Source of the DNA: CADEEL01 sp050246475
GTDB lineage: Bacteria > Pseudomonadota > Alphaproteobacteria > Caulobacterales > Aquidulcibacteraceae
Length of the DNA: 64,000 nucleotides
NCBI GenBank assembly: GCA_050246475.1
Contig: JBFWVZ010000001.1
Coordinates: forward strand, 434,001 to 498,000
Direction: 5' to 3'
Translations under genes and position numbers: made by a program
Shown: piece by piece, positions 15,821 through 24,566 of the stretch
Layout of the letters: every line of letters starts with the position of its first letter
How positions within the stretch are numbered: the stretch's first letter is position 1
The notes under the pieces: model-generated
The model's input: only the letters and a program-made list of their open reading frames with translations
Told to the model about the DNA's origin: nothing
Databases searched by the model: none

Positions 15821-18017
15821 GGCGGCGCGGCCGGAGCGCAATCCGACGCTTGAGGCGGCGCTCGCCTACACGCGGCGCGCCTGGGCGGTGACGCCGGTGA
15901 AGCTGGGCGAAAAGCGACCTTTCAATCCCGACGCAGCCGGCGGGCGACGCTGGCAGGATCTGCGCCCGACTGAAGAAGACATCGTTCGCTGGTTCGGGTC
16001 GACACAGCTGAACGTCGGCGTCCTGCTCGGCGCCGCCTCCGGCGGGCTTGTCGACATCGACCTCGACGCGCCGGAGGCGGCGACACTGGCGGGGCATTTT
16101 CTGCCGGAGACCGGCGCCATCTTCGGGCGCGCCGGCAAGCCGCGATCGCATTGGCTCTATCGCTCTTCCGGGAACGCGACGCGGAAGTTCGCTGATCCCG
16201 AGACAGGCGCAATGCTTGTCGAGCTGCGCGCCGATGGCGCGCAGACCGTCTTTCCGCCGAGTCTTCATGTGAGCGGTGAGGAGATCGACTGGGAGCAGGG
16301 CGGTGATCCGGAAGATATCGAGGGCGCAAATCTCGCGCACGCGGTCGGCGCGTTGGCGGCGGCGGCGCTGTTGGCGCGCCATTGGCCCGGCGAAGGCGGC
16401 CGGCATGATGCGCAACTAACGCTCGCGGCCGTCCTGACGCGCGGCGGCTGGAGCGTGGATCGCGTCGCGTGGTTTCTCACGTGCGTCGCCGGCGCTGGCG
16501 GGGGCGATCCGGATCCGGTGAAACGCCGCGCGACCGCGGATGACGCGGCGCGACGGCTTGCGGGCGGCGAGAGCCTGCGCGGCTTTCCTACGTTCGCGGA
16601 GCGCTTCGGCGAAAAGATCGCGCGCGCGGTCATCTCTTGGATTGGTCTTGAAGAGCATTTCCGCGTCGAACATGCGTGCGAAGAGGGGCCCGCGGCGCTT
16701 CGCCTGGGCTCTCACGTAGAGATAGCTCGCGTTCTCGCACAGAAATTGGACGCAGAGCACGGCGGCCTAGTCTTCGCGGAAAGCTCATTTTGGGTTTGGG
16801 CGAGCACGCGTTGGCGTGCACTCGACGATCCGGCGATGCGGCAAGCGGCGCACACTTTTGACGGCGCGGGAGTCGCTGACGGTCGGCGATCCAAGCGCGT
16901 GTCGCTGACCAAGGGCGCCATCGACGGCGTACTCCATGAATTGCGCGCGATGCGAACGAACGAGAATTTCTTCGCCGCGAAGCCGCCCGGCTTCGCCTGC
17001 GGCTCAGGCTTCTTGACGATCTCACCAGGGGGAGAGACCGAGAGCGCTCCGCACGCACCCGAGCAACGGCAGCGCACCATCTTCGAGGCGCGCTGGCGGC
17101 CAGATTGCGTCGTGCCCCCGGGATCGGTGTTGGGCCGGATGCTCGCCAGCTACAGCGTCATCGAGCCGCTCCTCGCGGAGATCGTCGGCGCCGCAGCCTT
17201 TGCTCTTGCGCCGCGGCTCGCGCAGCGCCGCGCGATCATCCTCTTTGGCCCCACGCACACCGGCAAGAGCGCCATCCTTGAACTGGCGCGCGCGCTTATA
17301 GCGAGGGACGCGCACTCGGGGATCAATCCGAGCCGTTTCAATGACGATCGGCAGCTTATCCACCTTCACGGCAAAGCGCTCAACGCTGTCGACGAGCTCG
17401 GCGGCGCGGCAATCGACACGGCGCTTTTCAAGCAGGTGATTTCGGGTGAGCCCGTGACCGGGCGCGACGTCTATCAGAGCGCCGTCACGTTCTCGCCGAC
17501 CGCGCTCCACCTCTTCGCCTGCAATGCGCCTCCCGCGTTTCGCTTCGGATTTGACGGCGCGATGCGGCGCCGGGTGCTCGTGATTCCCATGAGCACGACA
17601 ATCTCCCCGGCCGAGTGCATTCCTTGGATTGCCGAACGCATCGCGCGGGAGGAGGGGGAGCTGCTCTTGGCTTGGGCGGCCGAAGGCGCGCGCCGTGTCG
17701 CGGCGCGCGGCGATTTCGACGAGCCCGAATGTTGCGCCGTCGCGGCGCGCGAATGGATGATCGGCGCCGATCCCGTCGCCGGCTGGCTCAACGATCCGAG
17801 TGCTGTGCAGTTCGCGGACGGCGCACTGACCGCGACGAAGGAAGCGTACGCCGCATTTCAAAAATGGGCCGACAGCGAAGGGTATCGCGATCCACCGCCG
17901 CACGCAGCGTTCACACAACGCACGAACTCACTGAGCGAAAAGCGCTTCTCGTACCGGCGCACAAAGACGCGTGCGGAGTTCGTCGGCCTCAAACTCGGTC
18001 ATCGACGCGATCGGTGA
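15810..18017 (+). CDS. Mobile-element primase-polymerase/D5-type helicase
   Basis: A 735-residue replication protein. The N-terminal part (about 10-190) is Prim-Pol-like: AWAVTPVKLGEKRPF, NVGVLLGAASGGLVDIDLD (catalytic acidic residues) and KPRSHWLYR. The C-terminal half carries a D5/P4-type SF3 helicase: Walker A FGPTHTGKSA (about 478-487), a following ALNAVDELGGAAID region with the acidic Walker B-like residues, and LHLFACNAPP (sensor). It resembles P4 alpha-type proteins that initiate replication of satellites and plasmids. It overlaps the excisionase gene. All key motifs seem present. Confidence 0.85.
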   Translation: MPREAARPERNPTLEAALAYTRRAWAVTPVKLGEKRPFNPDAAGGRRWQDLRPTEEDIVRWFGSTQLNVGVLLGAASGGLVDIDLDAPEAATLAGHFLPETGAIFGRAGKPRSHWLYRSSGNATRKFADPETGAMLVELRADGAQTVFPPSLHVSGEEIDWEQGGDPEDIEGANLAHAVGALAAAALLARHWPGEGGRHDAQLTLAAVLTRGGWSVDRVAWFLTCVAGAGGGDPDPVKRRATADDAARRLAGGESLRGFPTFAERFGEKIARAVISWIGLEEHFRVEHACEEGPAALRLGSHVEIARVLAQKLDAEHGGLVFAESSFWVWASTRWRALDDPAMRQAAHTFDGAGVADGRRSKRVSLTKGAIDGVLHELRAMRTNENFFAAKPPGFACGSGFLTISPGGETESAPHAPEQRQRTIFEARWRPDCVVPPGSVLGRMLASYSVIEPLLAEIVGAAAFALAPRLAQRRAIILFGPTHTGKSAILELARALIARDAHSGINPSRFNDDRQLIHLHGKALNAVDELGGAAIDTALFKQVISGEPVTGRDVYQSAVTFSPTALHLFACNAPPAFRFGFDGAMRRRVLVIPMSTTISPAECIPWIAERIAREEGELLLAWAAEGARRVAARGDFDEPECCAVAAREWMIGADPVAGWLNDPSAVQFADGALTATKEAYAAFQKWADSEGYRDPPPHAAFTQRTNSLSEKRFSYRRTKTRAEFVGLKLGHRRDR

Positions 18018-18049
18018 CAGGCGGTGATGGTCACGCACGCTCTAGATCG

Positions 18050-18186
18050 TTGAAAGTGAAAAGGTTGCAGGTCTCTCGCTCTAAACCACGCGCACGCGCG
18101 TTTCTTGGTTCTGTAGTGTGATGGAAGGCGGTTATGTCCGTGTATGCGCATTTCGGCGACGGTCGGTGCAACTCTTTCACTGTCAA
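18050..18186. repeat. 20-base imperfect inverted repeat downstream of the primase gene
   Basis: TTGAAAGTGAAAAGGTTGCA (18050-18069) pairs with TGCAACTCTTTCACTGTCAA (18167-18186), matching at 17 of 20 positions across about 97 bases. The right arm is followed by CTTGCAGATCT and the left arm ends in GTTGCAGGTCT, so a direct repeat is superimposed. It lies in the 257-base gap after the primase, where origins or operators of such elements are often found. Function is inference. Confidence 0.45.
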
Positions 18187-18274
18187 AGGCTTGCAGATCT
18201 TCCTTATCCTCCCCTCACATACCCTGTGCTAAACTGGCCAGGCGATTTCGACAAAACACACGGCGGCAAAAGAA

Positions 18275-18904
18275 ATGGGCGGGTTCGGCAGCGGCGGTTG
18301 GAATCGATCCGGCCGATCGACGGTGCAGGAAACGCCCACGTTGGCGTTGCCTGCATTGCGGCGCGCCGGCGTGTTGGATGCGGGCGCCTATCGGGTGTGG
18401 CGCTGGAGCATTGGCGAGCGCGAGATCGCGCGCATTGGCGTGCGCGGCGCCGAGGACGGCCTGAGGCTAGTCTACGCTGTCGGGACCGGCGAGGCGCGCC
18501 AGCATGTCGATGATCGAGTCCGCGTTCTGTGGCGACCGTGCAGGTTCGGCGGCGTGCGTCCCTTCTTCACCTGTCCGGGATGCGGGCGGATGATCCTAAA
18601 CTTGCATCTCACAAACGGACGCTTCCGCTGCCGTACGTGCGCGAGGCTCACGTACGCGACGCGGCGCGAGCGCGCGCGCGACCGTCATTTGCGCGCGGCC
18701 AATCGCTTGCGGCGCAAACTTGGAGGCGAGGCGGGCTGTCAAAGCCTCTTCGGCCAACGCCCAAAGGGCATGCGCGTGCGAACCTACGAGCGGATCGTCG
18801 CCGAGATTGAGCGGCGGGAAGCCCTTTCGATGGAGGAGCTTGCGGGTTTTGTGGGGCGGATGATGGCGCGTTCGCGCCAGGTGCGGCGAGAGTTTTGGCG
18901 ATGA
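18275..18904 (+). CDS. MGGFGSG-type zinc-ribbon protein
   Basis: A 209-residue protein beginning MGGFGSGGWNRSGRSTVQE, the signature opening of a widespread uncharacterised family found on mobile elements and chromosomes. Residues 100-122 form a zinc ribbon (C100-x2-C103 ... C119-x2-C122) preceded by FGGVRPFF. The C-terminus is strongly basic with an arginine-rich helix, suggesting nucleic-acid binding. No good ribosome-binding site is visible. Its stop overlaps the start of the next gene (ATGA). The biochemical role is unknown. Confidence 0.7.
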   Translation: MGGFGSGGWNRSGRSTVQETPTLALPALRRAGVLDAGAYRVWRWSIGEREIARIGVRGAEDGLRLVYAVGTGEARQHVDDRVRVLWRPCRFGGVRPFFTCPGCGRMILNLHLTNGRFRCRTCARLTYATRRERARDRHLRAANRLRRKLGGEAGCQSLFGQRPKGMRVRTYERIVAEIERREALSMEELAGFVGRMMARSRQVRREFWR

Positions 18905-19707
18905 CGACGATTTCAATAGCCGGCGCCGAGGGTGGCCTTCTTCTGCCATGGGAGTGCCCGACGGCCTTTGCAAACCACGCCACCCGCTTTCGCGCAGACC
19001 TCGGTCCGTGCGGGGCGGCCGAGTGTGCGCTTGTCGATCGTCTGATTTGGATCACGTGGCGCCGGCAGAGGTTGGAGCTTGCCGAGCGCGCCACGCATAT
19101 GGCCGCGCTTGCCGCGCGCTTTGACGACGGCGCCCGCGTCCTAGAACGCAGCGGGATGCGGACCCGTGACGTGCGCGAGTGCATCAACCTCGCCGAGATT
19201 GTTCTGCAGCCGGATGATGAGGAAGAACGCGCGCGCCGAAACGCCGACGAACGCGCGACAAAGGTCGCGCTCAAGCGTCTCGAAAGAGGCGGGGAGGGCG
19301 CCTATGAGCGCGCCCTTGCAGCCCTTCATCCCGATACGCTTGGTTGGTGGGAAGATGCGCTGTCAGGCGATCTCGACGAGGAAAACGTTTGGGCGGCGAC
19401 TGCAGAGGATCTCGTTCGGTTTCTGCGAGACTGCGTCATGCCCCAGGACGAGCGGCTTGTCCGGGCTTTGGCTGCGCGCCCCGCGGCGAGGCTGCAGGCG
19501 CAGGGCGAAAGCTTCGATCCCGACCGCATGGAGCGTTTGCTGGCAATCGACGCGCGGCTCGATCGCCAGTTCGAGAAGACGCTTTCGACTTTGCTGCAGC
19601 TTCAAGCCATGCGGGCAAATTCACCTGGCCGGACCCGGCGCGTGGGTAGAGCCGTGGGTAGGGGCGTCGCGGCACAGCTCGAACGCGGCGAAGCGCAACG
19701 AAATTAG
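18901..19707 (+). CDS. Uncharacterised mobile-element companion protein
   Basis: A 268-residue protein, mostly helical, translationally coupled to the zinc-ribbon gene. The segment CALVDRLIWITWRRQRLELAE (about 43-63) resembles companion proteins of transposase or recombinase loci (LVDRL...WR..R pattern), but no function is known. The last 30 residues are read through the inverted CGTGGGTAG boxes at 19641-19661 (giving RRVGRAVGRG), so the original C-terminus may have been altered by recombination there. The start is ATG 18901; TTG 18895 is possible. Confidence 0.6.
   Translation: MTTISIAGAEGGLLLPWECPTAFANHATRFRADLGPCGAAECALVDRLIWITWRRQRLELAERATHMAALAARFDDGARVLERSGMRTRDVRECINLAEIVLQPDDEEERARRNADERATKVALKRLERGGEGAYERALAALHPDTLGWWEDALSGDLDEENVWAATAEDLVRFLRDCVMPQDERLVRALAARPAARLQAQGESFDPDRMERLLAIDARLDRQFEKTLSTLLQLQAMRANSPGRTRRVGRAVGRGVAAQLERGEAQRN
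19641..19661 (-). repeat. Inverted third copy of the paired CTACCCACG boxes
   Basis: CGTGGGTAG at 19641-19649 and again at 19653-19661. Read on the minus strand, this matches the left-end unit at 7210-7230 at 20 of 21 positions. It lies inside the 3' end of a gene and near the switch from mobile-module genes to metabolic genes. No 17-base attachment core is visible beside it. Confidence 0.65.
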
Positions 19708-19806
19708 AGACTTGGCGAAGCGGTTCGGCGGAGGTCATCTCCACGACATAAGGCGCGCGATAGAACTGGAAGATATGTCTGTAAGGAGCGAAGCCGTTTC
19801 GCGGAC

Positions 19807-20880
19807 CTATCGGTCAAGCGCCTCGACCACTGCTTGCCCGCAAGCGCGTGTGTCCGCCGCGCCGCCGAGATCGCGCGTGCGGTGCGCGGGATCGGCGAGC
19901 ACGGCCTCGATGGCGCGCAGGATGGCATCGGCGGCTTCCGTTTCGCCGAGATGCTCAAGCATGAGCGACGCGGACCAGATCTGCCCGATGGGATTGGCGA
20001 TCCCAAGGCCAGCGATATCGGGCGCCGAACCGTGCACGGGTTCGAAGAGGGAAGGGAAGCGCCGCTCCGGATTGATGTTGCCGGCGGGCGCGATGCCGAT
20101 CGTGCCCGTGCAGGCGGGGCCGAGATCGGAAAGGATATCGCCGAAGAGGTTCGACGCGACGACGACATCGAACCAATCGGGATGCTGAACGAAATGCGCG
20201 GTCAGGATGTCGATGTGGAACTTGTCCCAATGCACATTGGGGTAGTGCGCCGCCATCGCCTCCACGCGCGCATCCCAATAGGGCATGGTGATCGAGATGC
20301 CGTTCGACTTGGTGGCCGACGTGAGGTGCTTCTTCTCGCGCCGCGCGGCCAGCTCGAACGCATAGCGCAGGATGCGATCGACGCCGACGCGCGTCATCAC
20401 CGTTTCCTGAACGACGACTTCGCGCTCTGTGTCCGGAAAAATGACGCCCCCGATCGATGAATACTCGCCCTCGGTGTTTTCCCGCACGACGTAGAAATCG
20501 ATGTCGCCCGGCTTGCGGTTGGCGAGCGGGCTTGGCACGCCCGGCATAAGACGCACCGGCCGCAAATTGACGTACTGATCGAACTCGCGGCGGAACTGGA
20601 TGAGCGAGCCCCATAGCGAGATGTGATCCGGCACCGTCTCCGGCCAGCCGACGGCGCCGAAGAAGATCGCATCGTGGCCGCCGATTAGCGCCTTCCAATC
20701 GAGCGGCATCATCGCGCCGTGTTTGAGGTAATAGTCACAGCTGGCGAAAGCGAAGTGATCGAACGCAAAGCCGATGTCGAACTTCTCGGCGGCGGCCTCG
20801 AGAACCGCCAGGCCTTCGGGCACGACCTCCTTGCCGATGCCGTCTCCGGGAATGACGGCGATGCGATGCTTGCGGCTCAT
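19807..20880 (-). CDS. D-malate/tartrate dehydrogenase family (decarboxylating)
   Basis: A 357-residue NAD-dependent, metal-requiring beta-decarboxylating dehydrogenase of the isocitrate/isopropylmalate fold. Motifs: RIAVIPGDGIGKEV at the N-terminus, RENTEGEYSSIGG, KKHLTSATKSNGISITMPYWD (the stretch shared with tartrate dehydrogenase and E. coli DmlA) and FEPVHGSAPDIAG near the C-terminus. The start is ATG 20880, overlapping the preceding gene's stop. Likely substrates are D-malate or tartrate. A LysR gene lies divergently next door, as for dmlA/dmlR. It is the last gene of its two-gene unit. Confidence 0.88.
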   Translation of the reverse strand: MSRKHRIAVIPGDGIGKEVVPEGLAVLEAAAEKFDIGFAFDHFAFASCDYYLKHGAMMPLDWKALIGGHDAIFFGAVGWPETVPDHISLWGSLIQFRREFDQYVNLRPVRLMPGVPSPLANRKPGDIDFYVVRENTEGEYSSIGGVIFPDTEREVVVQETVMTRVGVDRILRYAFELAARREKKHLTSATKSNGISITMPYWDARVEAMAAHYPNVHWDKFHIDILTAHFVQHPDWFDVVVASNLFGDILSDLGPACTGTIGIAPAGNINPERRFPSLFEPVHGSAPDIAGLGIANPIGQIWSASLMLEHLGETEAADAILRAIEAVLADPAHRTRDLGGAADTRACGQAVVEALDR

Positions 20881-21896
20881 GAGGCGATCGCTTCGCGCGC
20901 GCGCCCATCGGCGACCACGCACGCTTCCGGCGGGCTTGCGCCCTCGATCACGGCCACAACATTGCGCGCCGCGATCATGTTCGTGCGTGCGAGCCCCTCG
21001 TGCGAGGAGGCGCCGGCGTGCGGTGTGGCGATGACGTTGGGAAGCGCGATGAGCGCATTCGTCACGGCGCGCAGCGTGGAATCGGACTCACTCTCGAACA
21101 CATCGAGCGCCGCGCCGGCGATCTGTTTGCCTTCGAGCGCGGCGAGGAGGGCCCTGTCGTCCACCAGGCCGCCGCGCGCGGTGTTGATGAGAAACGCCGT
21201 CGGCTTCATGCGCGCGAGCGCGGCTTCACCGATTATGTGGCGCGTCGCGGGCGTGAGCGGCGCATGGATCGTGACGTAGTCGCTCTTGGCAAGCAGCGCA
21301 TCGAGGTCCGCGTAAGCGATGCCTTGCTGGGCGGCGTAGGCCTCGTCGCGCGTGGCGTTGAGCACCAGAACTTCGGCTTCGAAGCCGCGCAACCGCTGCA
21401 CGACCGCGCGGCCGATGCGCCCAAGGCCGATCACGCCGACCGTGCGGCGGTAAAGATCATTCCCAAGCAGGATGGACCAATTGCCGGCCTGCATGTTCGC
21501 CTGTGTTTCGCGCAGCCGATGGCCGACAGCCAGCATCAGCGCCAGCGTGTGATCGGCCACCGAGGCGTCGTTGCCGCCCACGGCGATGCACGCGACTTTG
21601 CCGAGATCGCGAACAGCGGCGACGTCGACGCGTTCGAAACCGACGCCGCGGCGGGAGACAATTTGAAGCTGCGGCAGCCGCGCGAGCAATGCACGCGTCA
21701 CGTGGGCATGCCCGACGATCCAGCCCGCCGCGCCGGCGAGGAGAGCGGCCAATTCGTCTTCGCTGAAATCCCCGTCGCCCTTGCCCGGCGCGAGCGGTGC
21801 GATCACTGCCTCGCAGCCCCGCGCTTCGAGATAAGCGATCGCTTCCTCACCGAAGAAGCGCTGTGTGATGACGATGCGTCGCGTGGGATGCTTCAT
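20877..21896 (-). CDS. D-isomer 2-hydroxyacid dehydrogenase (PGDH-like)
   Basis: A 339-residue NAD-dependent oxidoreductase. The Rossmann motif is VGVIGLGRIGRAVV, with catalytic Arg in SRRGVGFERVD, a Glu region in DYVTIHAPLTPATRH and catalytic His in ATPHAGASSHEG. The start is ATG 21896; the open frame further upstream is non-coding spacer. It interconverts a 2-hydroxy acid and a 2-keto acid; which one is unknown. It is translationally coupled to the malate/tartrate-type dehydrogenase, so the two probably handle consecutive steps. LysR begins 71 bases away, divergently. Confidence 0.85.
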   Translation of the reverse strand: MKHPTRRIVITQRFFGEEAIAYLEARGCEAVIAPLAPGKGDGDFSEDELAALLAGAAGWIVGHAHVTRALLARLPQLQIVSRRGVGFERVDVAAVRDLGKVACIAVGGNDASVADHTLALMLAVGHRLRETQANMQAGNWSILLGNDLYRRTVGVIGLGRIGRAVVQRLRGFEAEVLVLNATRDEAYAAQQGIAYADLDALLAKSDYVTIHAPLTPATRHIIGEAALARMKPTAFLINTARGGLVDDRALLAALEGKQIAGAALDVFESESDSTLRAVTNALIALPNVIATPHAGASSHEGLARTNMIAARNVVAVIEGASPPEACVVADGRAREAIAS

Positions 21897-21967
21897 GAGG
21901 GCGCTTTCCCGCGCTGCGCTCGCCTCACAATAGCTGCGTCTTGTCGCGTGGAGCTGCGCCGCACACA

Positions 21968-22855
21968 ATGCAGGCGATGGATTTCGCGTGGCTCGAAGAC
22001 TTTCTGGCGCTGGCCGAGTGCGGCAGCTTTTCGCGCGCGGCGGAGAAGCGCGGCGCCAGCCAGCCAAACTTCAGCCGCCGCATTCGCGCGCTTGAGGAGT
22101 GGGTGGGCGCCGTTCTCGTCGATCGCAGCACGCATACGATGCGCTTGACGGCCGCGGGCGAACGCTTCCGTCTCTTGGCGGAGGAAACGCTGCGACGGCT
22201 GGAGCTCGGGCGAGAAGAGGTGCGCGCCACCTCCAAGTCGGCGGCGGAGACGTTGCGCTTCGCCGCCACGCACGTGCTCTCGCTCACGTTCTTCGCGACA
22301 TGGCTTCGTCAGCTGGAGGCTGAGCGGCCGCTGAACGCCACGATCCAATTGACGGCCGACACCATGATCGCGTGCGAGCGCCTTATGGTGGAGGGGCGCG
22401 TTCAATTCCTGCTGTGTCATCATCACGACGCCGCCGCCACGCGCTTGGACAGCGCGTTTCGATCGGTCCGCGTGGGTGAGGATGTTTTGCTGCCCGTGAT
22501 GGCGCCGGGCGCGTTCGAGAGCATGGCCCGCGCGCCGCAGCTCTGCTTCACAGCGGAATCCGGCATGGGCCGCATTCTCGCGGCGGCGTGGGCGGCGGCT
22601 GGCAAACGCGCGCTTGTTCAGCCGGCGTTCGCTTCGCCTCTTGCAAGCGTCCTCACCGCCATGGCGCGCGACAAGCGCGGCGTCGCATGGACGGCGCGTT
22701 CCCTGGTTGAGGAGGACTTGCGCAGCGGCACGCTCGTGCATGCGGGGAGCGCGGCGGACGAAGTGCCGGTTGAGATCCGTCTGTGGCGCGCCAAGGCGCG
22801 CCAATCGCCGGCAGCGGAGGCGTTGTGGCAGCGCGTGGCGCGCCCGGCGCAATAG
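21968..22855 (+). CDS. LysR-family transcriptional regulator
   Basis: A 295-residue regulator. The N-terminal winged helix (about 4-63) is FLALAECGSFSRAAEKRGASQPNFSRRIRALEEWVGAVL, typical of LysR, followed by a type 2 periplasmic-binding-like effector domain. The start is ATG 21968, with GGAG about 14 bases upstream; ATG 21977 is an alternative. It is divergent from the two dehydrogenase genes, which it probably controls, and convergent with the DUF4387 gene (21 bases apart). The ligand is likely a hydroxycarboxylate, by context only. Confidence 0.88.
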   Translation: MQAMDFAWLEDFLALAECGSFSRAAEKRGASQPNFSRRIRALEEWVGAVLVDRSTHTMRLTAAGERFRLLAEETLRRLELGREEVRATSKSAAETLRFAATHVLSLTFFATWLRQLEAERPLNATIQLTADTMIACERLMVEGRVQFLLCHHHDAAATRLDSAFRSVRVGEDVLLPVMAPGAFESMARAPQLCFTAESGMGRILAAAWAAAGKRALVQPAFASPLASVLTAMARDKRGVAWTARSLVEEDLRSGTLVHAGSAADEVPVEIRLWRAKARQSPAAEALWQRVARPAQ

Positions 22856-22876
22856 AACGCAACGCAACGAACGCCC

Positions 22877-23185
22877 TCAATCCAGCTCGACGTCCAGCAG
22901 GCGGACGAATTGCTGGCCGCTGTGCATGTCGCGCTCGATCTCGCCGCCTTGCGCGCTCGTGCGCGGATAGGAGAATTTGACCATGTGCAGGGACGCAACA
23001 GGAAAGCGTTTCACCAGCGCGGGATCCGCGCCGTAGAGATCGGCGAAGAGCGCCGGCCCGAGCCTCGGGCTCTCGGCGTATTTCTCAAAACTGGCGTCGC
23101 CGTCGAAGAAAAGATCGATCGTGACCCAGAAGGGGCCCGCATTCTTCGAGCGGAGATGATGGCAAACCTCTTTGACCGTCGCCAT
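22877..23185 (-). CDS. DUF4387 protein
   Basis: A 102-residue soluble protein: VKEVCHHLRSKNAGPFWVTID near the N-terminus, then LYGADPALVKRFPVASLHMVKFSYPR. These are hallmarks of DUF4387, whose genes almost always follow an AtuA-family gene. It starts at ATG 23185, overlapping the AtuA stop by one base (TGATG). The pair probably forms one enzyme or complex. The reaction is not established. Confidence 0.8.
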   Translation of the reverse strand: MATVKEVCHHLRSKNAGPFWVTIDLFFDGDASFEKYAESPRLGPALFADLYGADPALVKRFPVASLHMVKFSYPRTSAQGGEIERDMHSGQQFVRLLDVELD

Positions 23186-24564
23186 CACGCCGCCTCCCTG
23201 TTCGCGAGATCGATCCATTCGGTGCGCACAAGCTCAAGCGGTTCGCATTCGACCACATGATTGAGCTTGAACTCGTAAACGGGCCCACGTTCGATATCGG
23301 CGGGGGAAAACGCGAACCCGTAGCTCGGCAGCTCCTTGTCGAGATTGATCGGGAAGTGGAAGAAATAGGGGTTGCAGGCTTTGGCGATCTGCGTGGCCAT
23401 CGCCTGCGTCTCCGCCGTCGCGACGAAGAGCACGCCGACCTCCCGCGGCGCCGGCGTGCCCGGCGCGGGCTTGTCGCCGGAGACGGCGTTCCATCCATAG
23501 AGCCGAAGCGAGATGTCGAAGTCTCCAGCCGCGGGGCCAATGGCGCTCTTCACGCGGTCGTTGAGCGCGGCGAGCATGCGGTCGTGAAACTCGTCGAGGC
23601 GCGAAAGCACGGCGGGATCTTGAATCCCCACGAGCATGATCGTTTGGAAGCGGCCTTTCGCGGCGCCTTCGAGCTTCATCGTGTAAGGCGCTGCCGTCCA
23701 CACCGATCCGGTGACGGAAACGCTGCGCTCGCCATTGGACGCATAATGTGCGTTCGTCACATCGAGCACGCCGCCGGGTTCGGTGAGCAGGAAGGGATTG
23801 GCGTTCTCGTAGAGCATGTGCGCCGACACGCTGTGGGGATCGCAGCGATTGTCGGGGTGGAGCGGCTCGACCTCAAAGCCCCCGGCGCCGATCGAAATAA
23901 GCACCCCCGCGCCGCGTGTCGGATAGACCGTGCATTGCCCGCCGCACTCGGCGATCTTGGCGGCGTGCCACGCAGGCCCCGCGGGTGCGCCTTTCATGAG
24001 CGCGAATGCGCAGATGACCGCCGTATCCGTCGTGCGCCCGCCGAGCACGATGTCGGCGCCCGCTTCAAGCGCGGCGATGAACGGCTCCGGCCCCATCGCG
24101 GCGACGATGTGATCGCAGCTGTCGATTGTTTCGTCGCTGAGCGCGCCGAGCGGCGGAAGCGGCCTGATCTTGCCGCGCGCGGTCTTCGCTTTGAGCGTCG
24201 CCTTGTCCTGCTCGCAGGAGATGATTGCGATCTTCGGCGTGAGGCCAAGCTCCTTGGCGACTTCGAGCGCGATGTCGCGCGTCCAGTAGAGCCCCGCATC
24301 GCCGCCGGCTTGCCCGCATGAGCCGATGAGGAGGGGAATGCGCGCCTCCGTCTGCGCTTTCATGAGAATGGTCAGATCGCGCTTCACGGCGCCGCGATTG
24401 TTCTTGGAGATGCCGAGCGCCAGATAGGCCGCGCCGCTGTCGGTGGAGCCCGCGTCGCACGCAATGGCGTGCGCGCCGCGTTCGATCCCGCGGCGGACCT
24501 CATCCGCGCGCGCGCCCGCGCCGAGCGAGCCGACCGGAACGATGATCTTGATCGCGTCCTTCAT
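23185..24564 (-). CDS. AtuA-family (DUF1446) protein
   Basis: A 459-residue cytoplasmic protein of the acyclic-terpene-utilisation AtuA/DUF1446 family. Markers: IIVPVGSLGAGARADEVRRG at the N-terminus, CDAGSTDSGAAYL, GSCGQAGGDAG, VLGGRTTDTAVICA and GECG-like AECGGQCTVYP. The start is ATG 24564, two bases after the GntR stop. The name derives from citronellol-degrading pseudomonads, but many members sit with DUF4387 and organic-acid transporters, as here. The exact reaction is unknown; a CoA-independent hydratase/isomerase-like step on a carboxylate is a guess. Confidence 0.78.
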   Translation of the reverse strand: MKDAIKIIVPVGSLGAGARADEVRRGIERGAHAIACDAGSTDSGAAYLALGISKNNRGAVKRDLTILMKAQTEARIPLLIGSCGQAGGDAGLYWTRDIALEVAKELGLTPKIAIISCEQDKATLKAKTARGKIRPLPPLGALSDETIDSCDHIVAAMGPEPFIAALEAGADIVLGGRTTDTAVICAFALMKGAPAGPAWHAAKIAECGGQCTVYPTRGAGVLISIGAGGFEVEPLHPDNRCDPHSVSAHMLYENANPFLLTEPGGVLDVTNAHYASNGERSVSVTGSVWTAAPYTMKLEGAAKGRFQTIMLVGIQDPAVLSRLDEFHDRMLAALNDRVKSAIGPAAGDFDISLRLYGWNAVSGDKPAPGTPAPREVGVLFVATAETQAMATQIAKACNPYFFHFPINLDKELPSYGFAFSPADIERGPVYEFKLNHVVECEPLELVRTEWIDLANREAA

Positions 24565-24566
24565 TC

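Noticed and set aside
19741..19760. CATCTCCACGACAT as a degenerate attachment core near the third box pair
   Set aside because: Only about 8 of 13 positions match the tRNA-derived core, not better than expected by chance.
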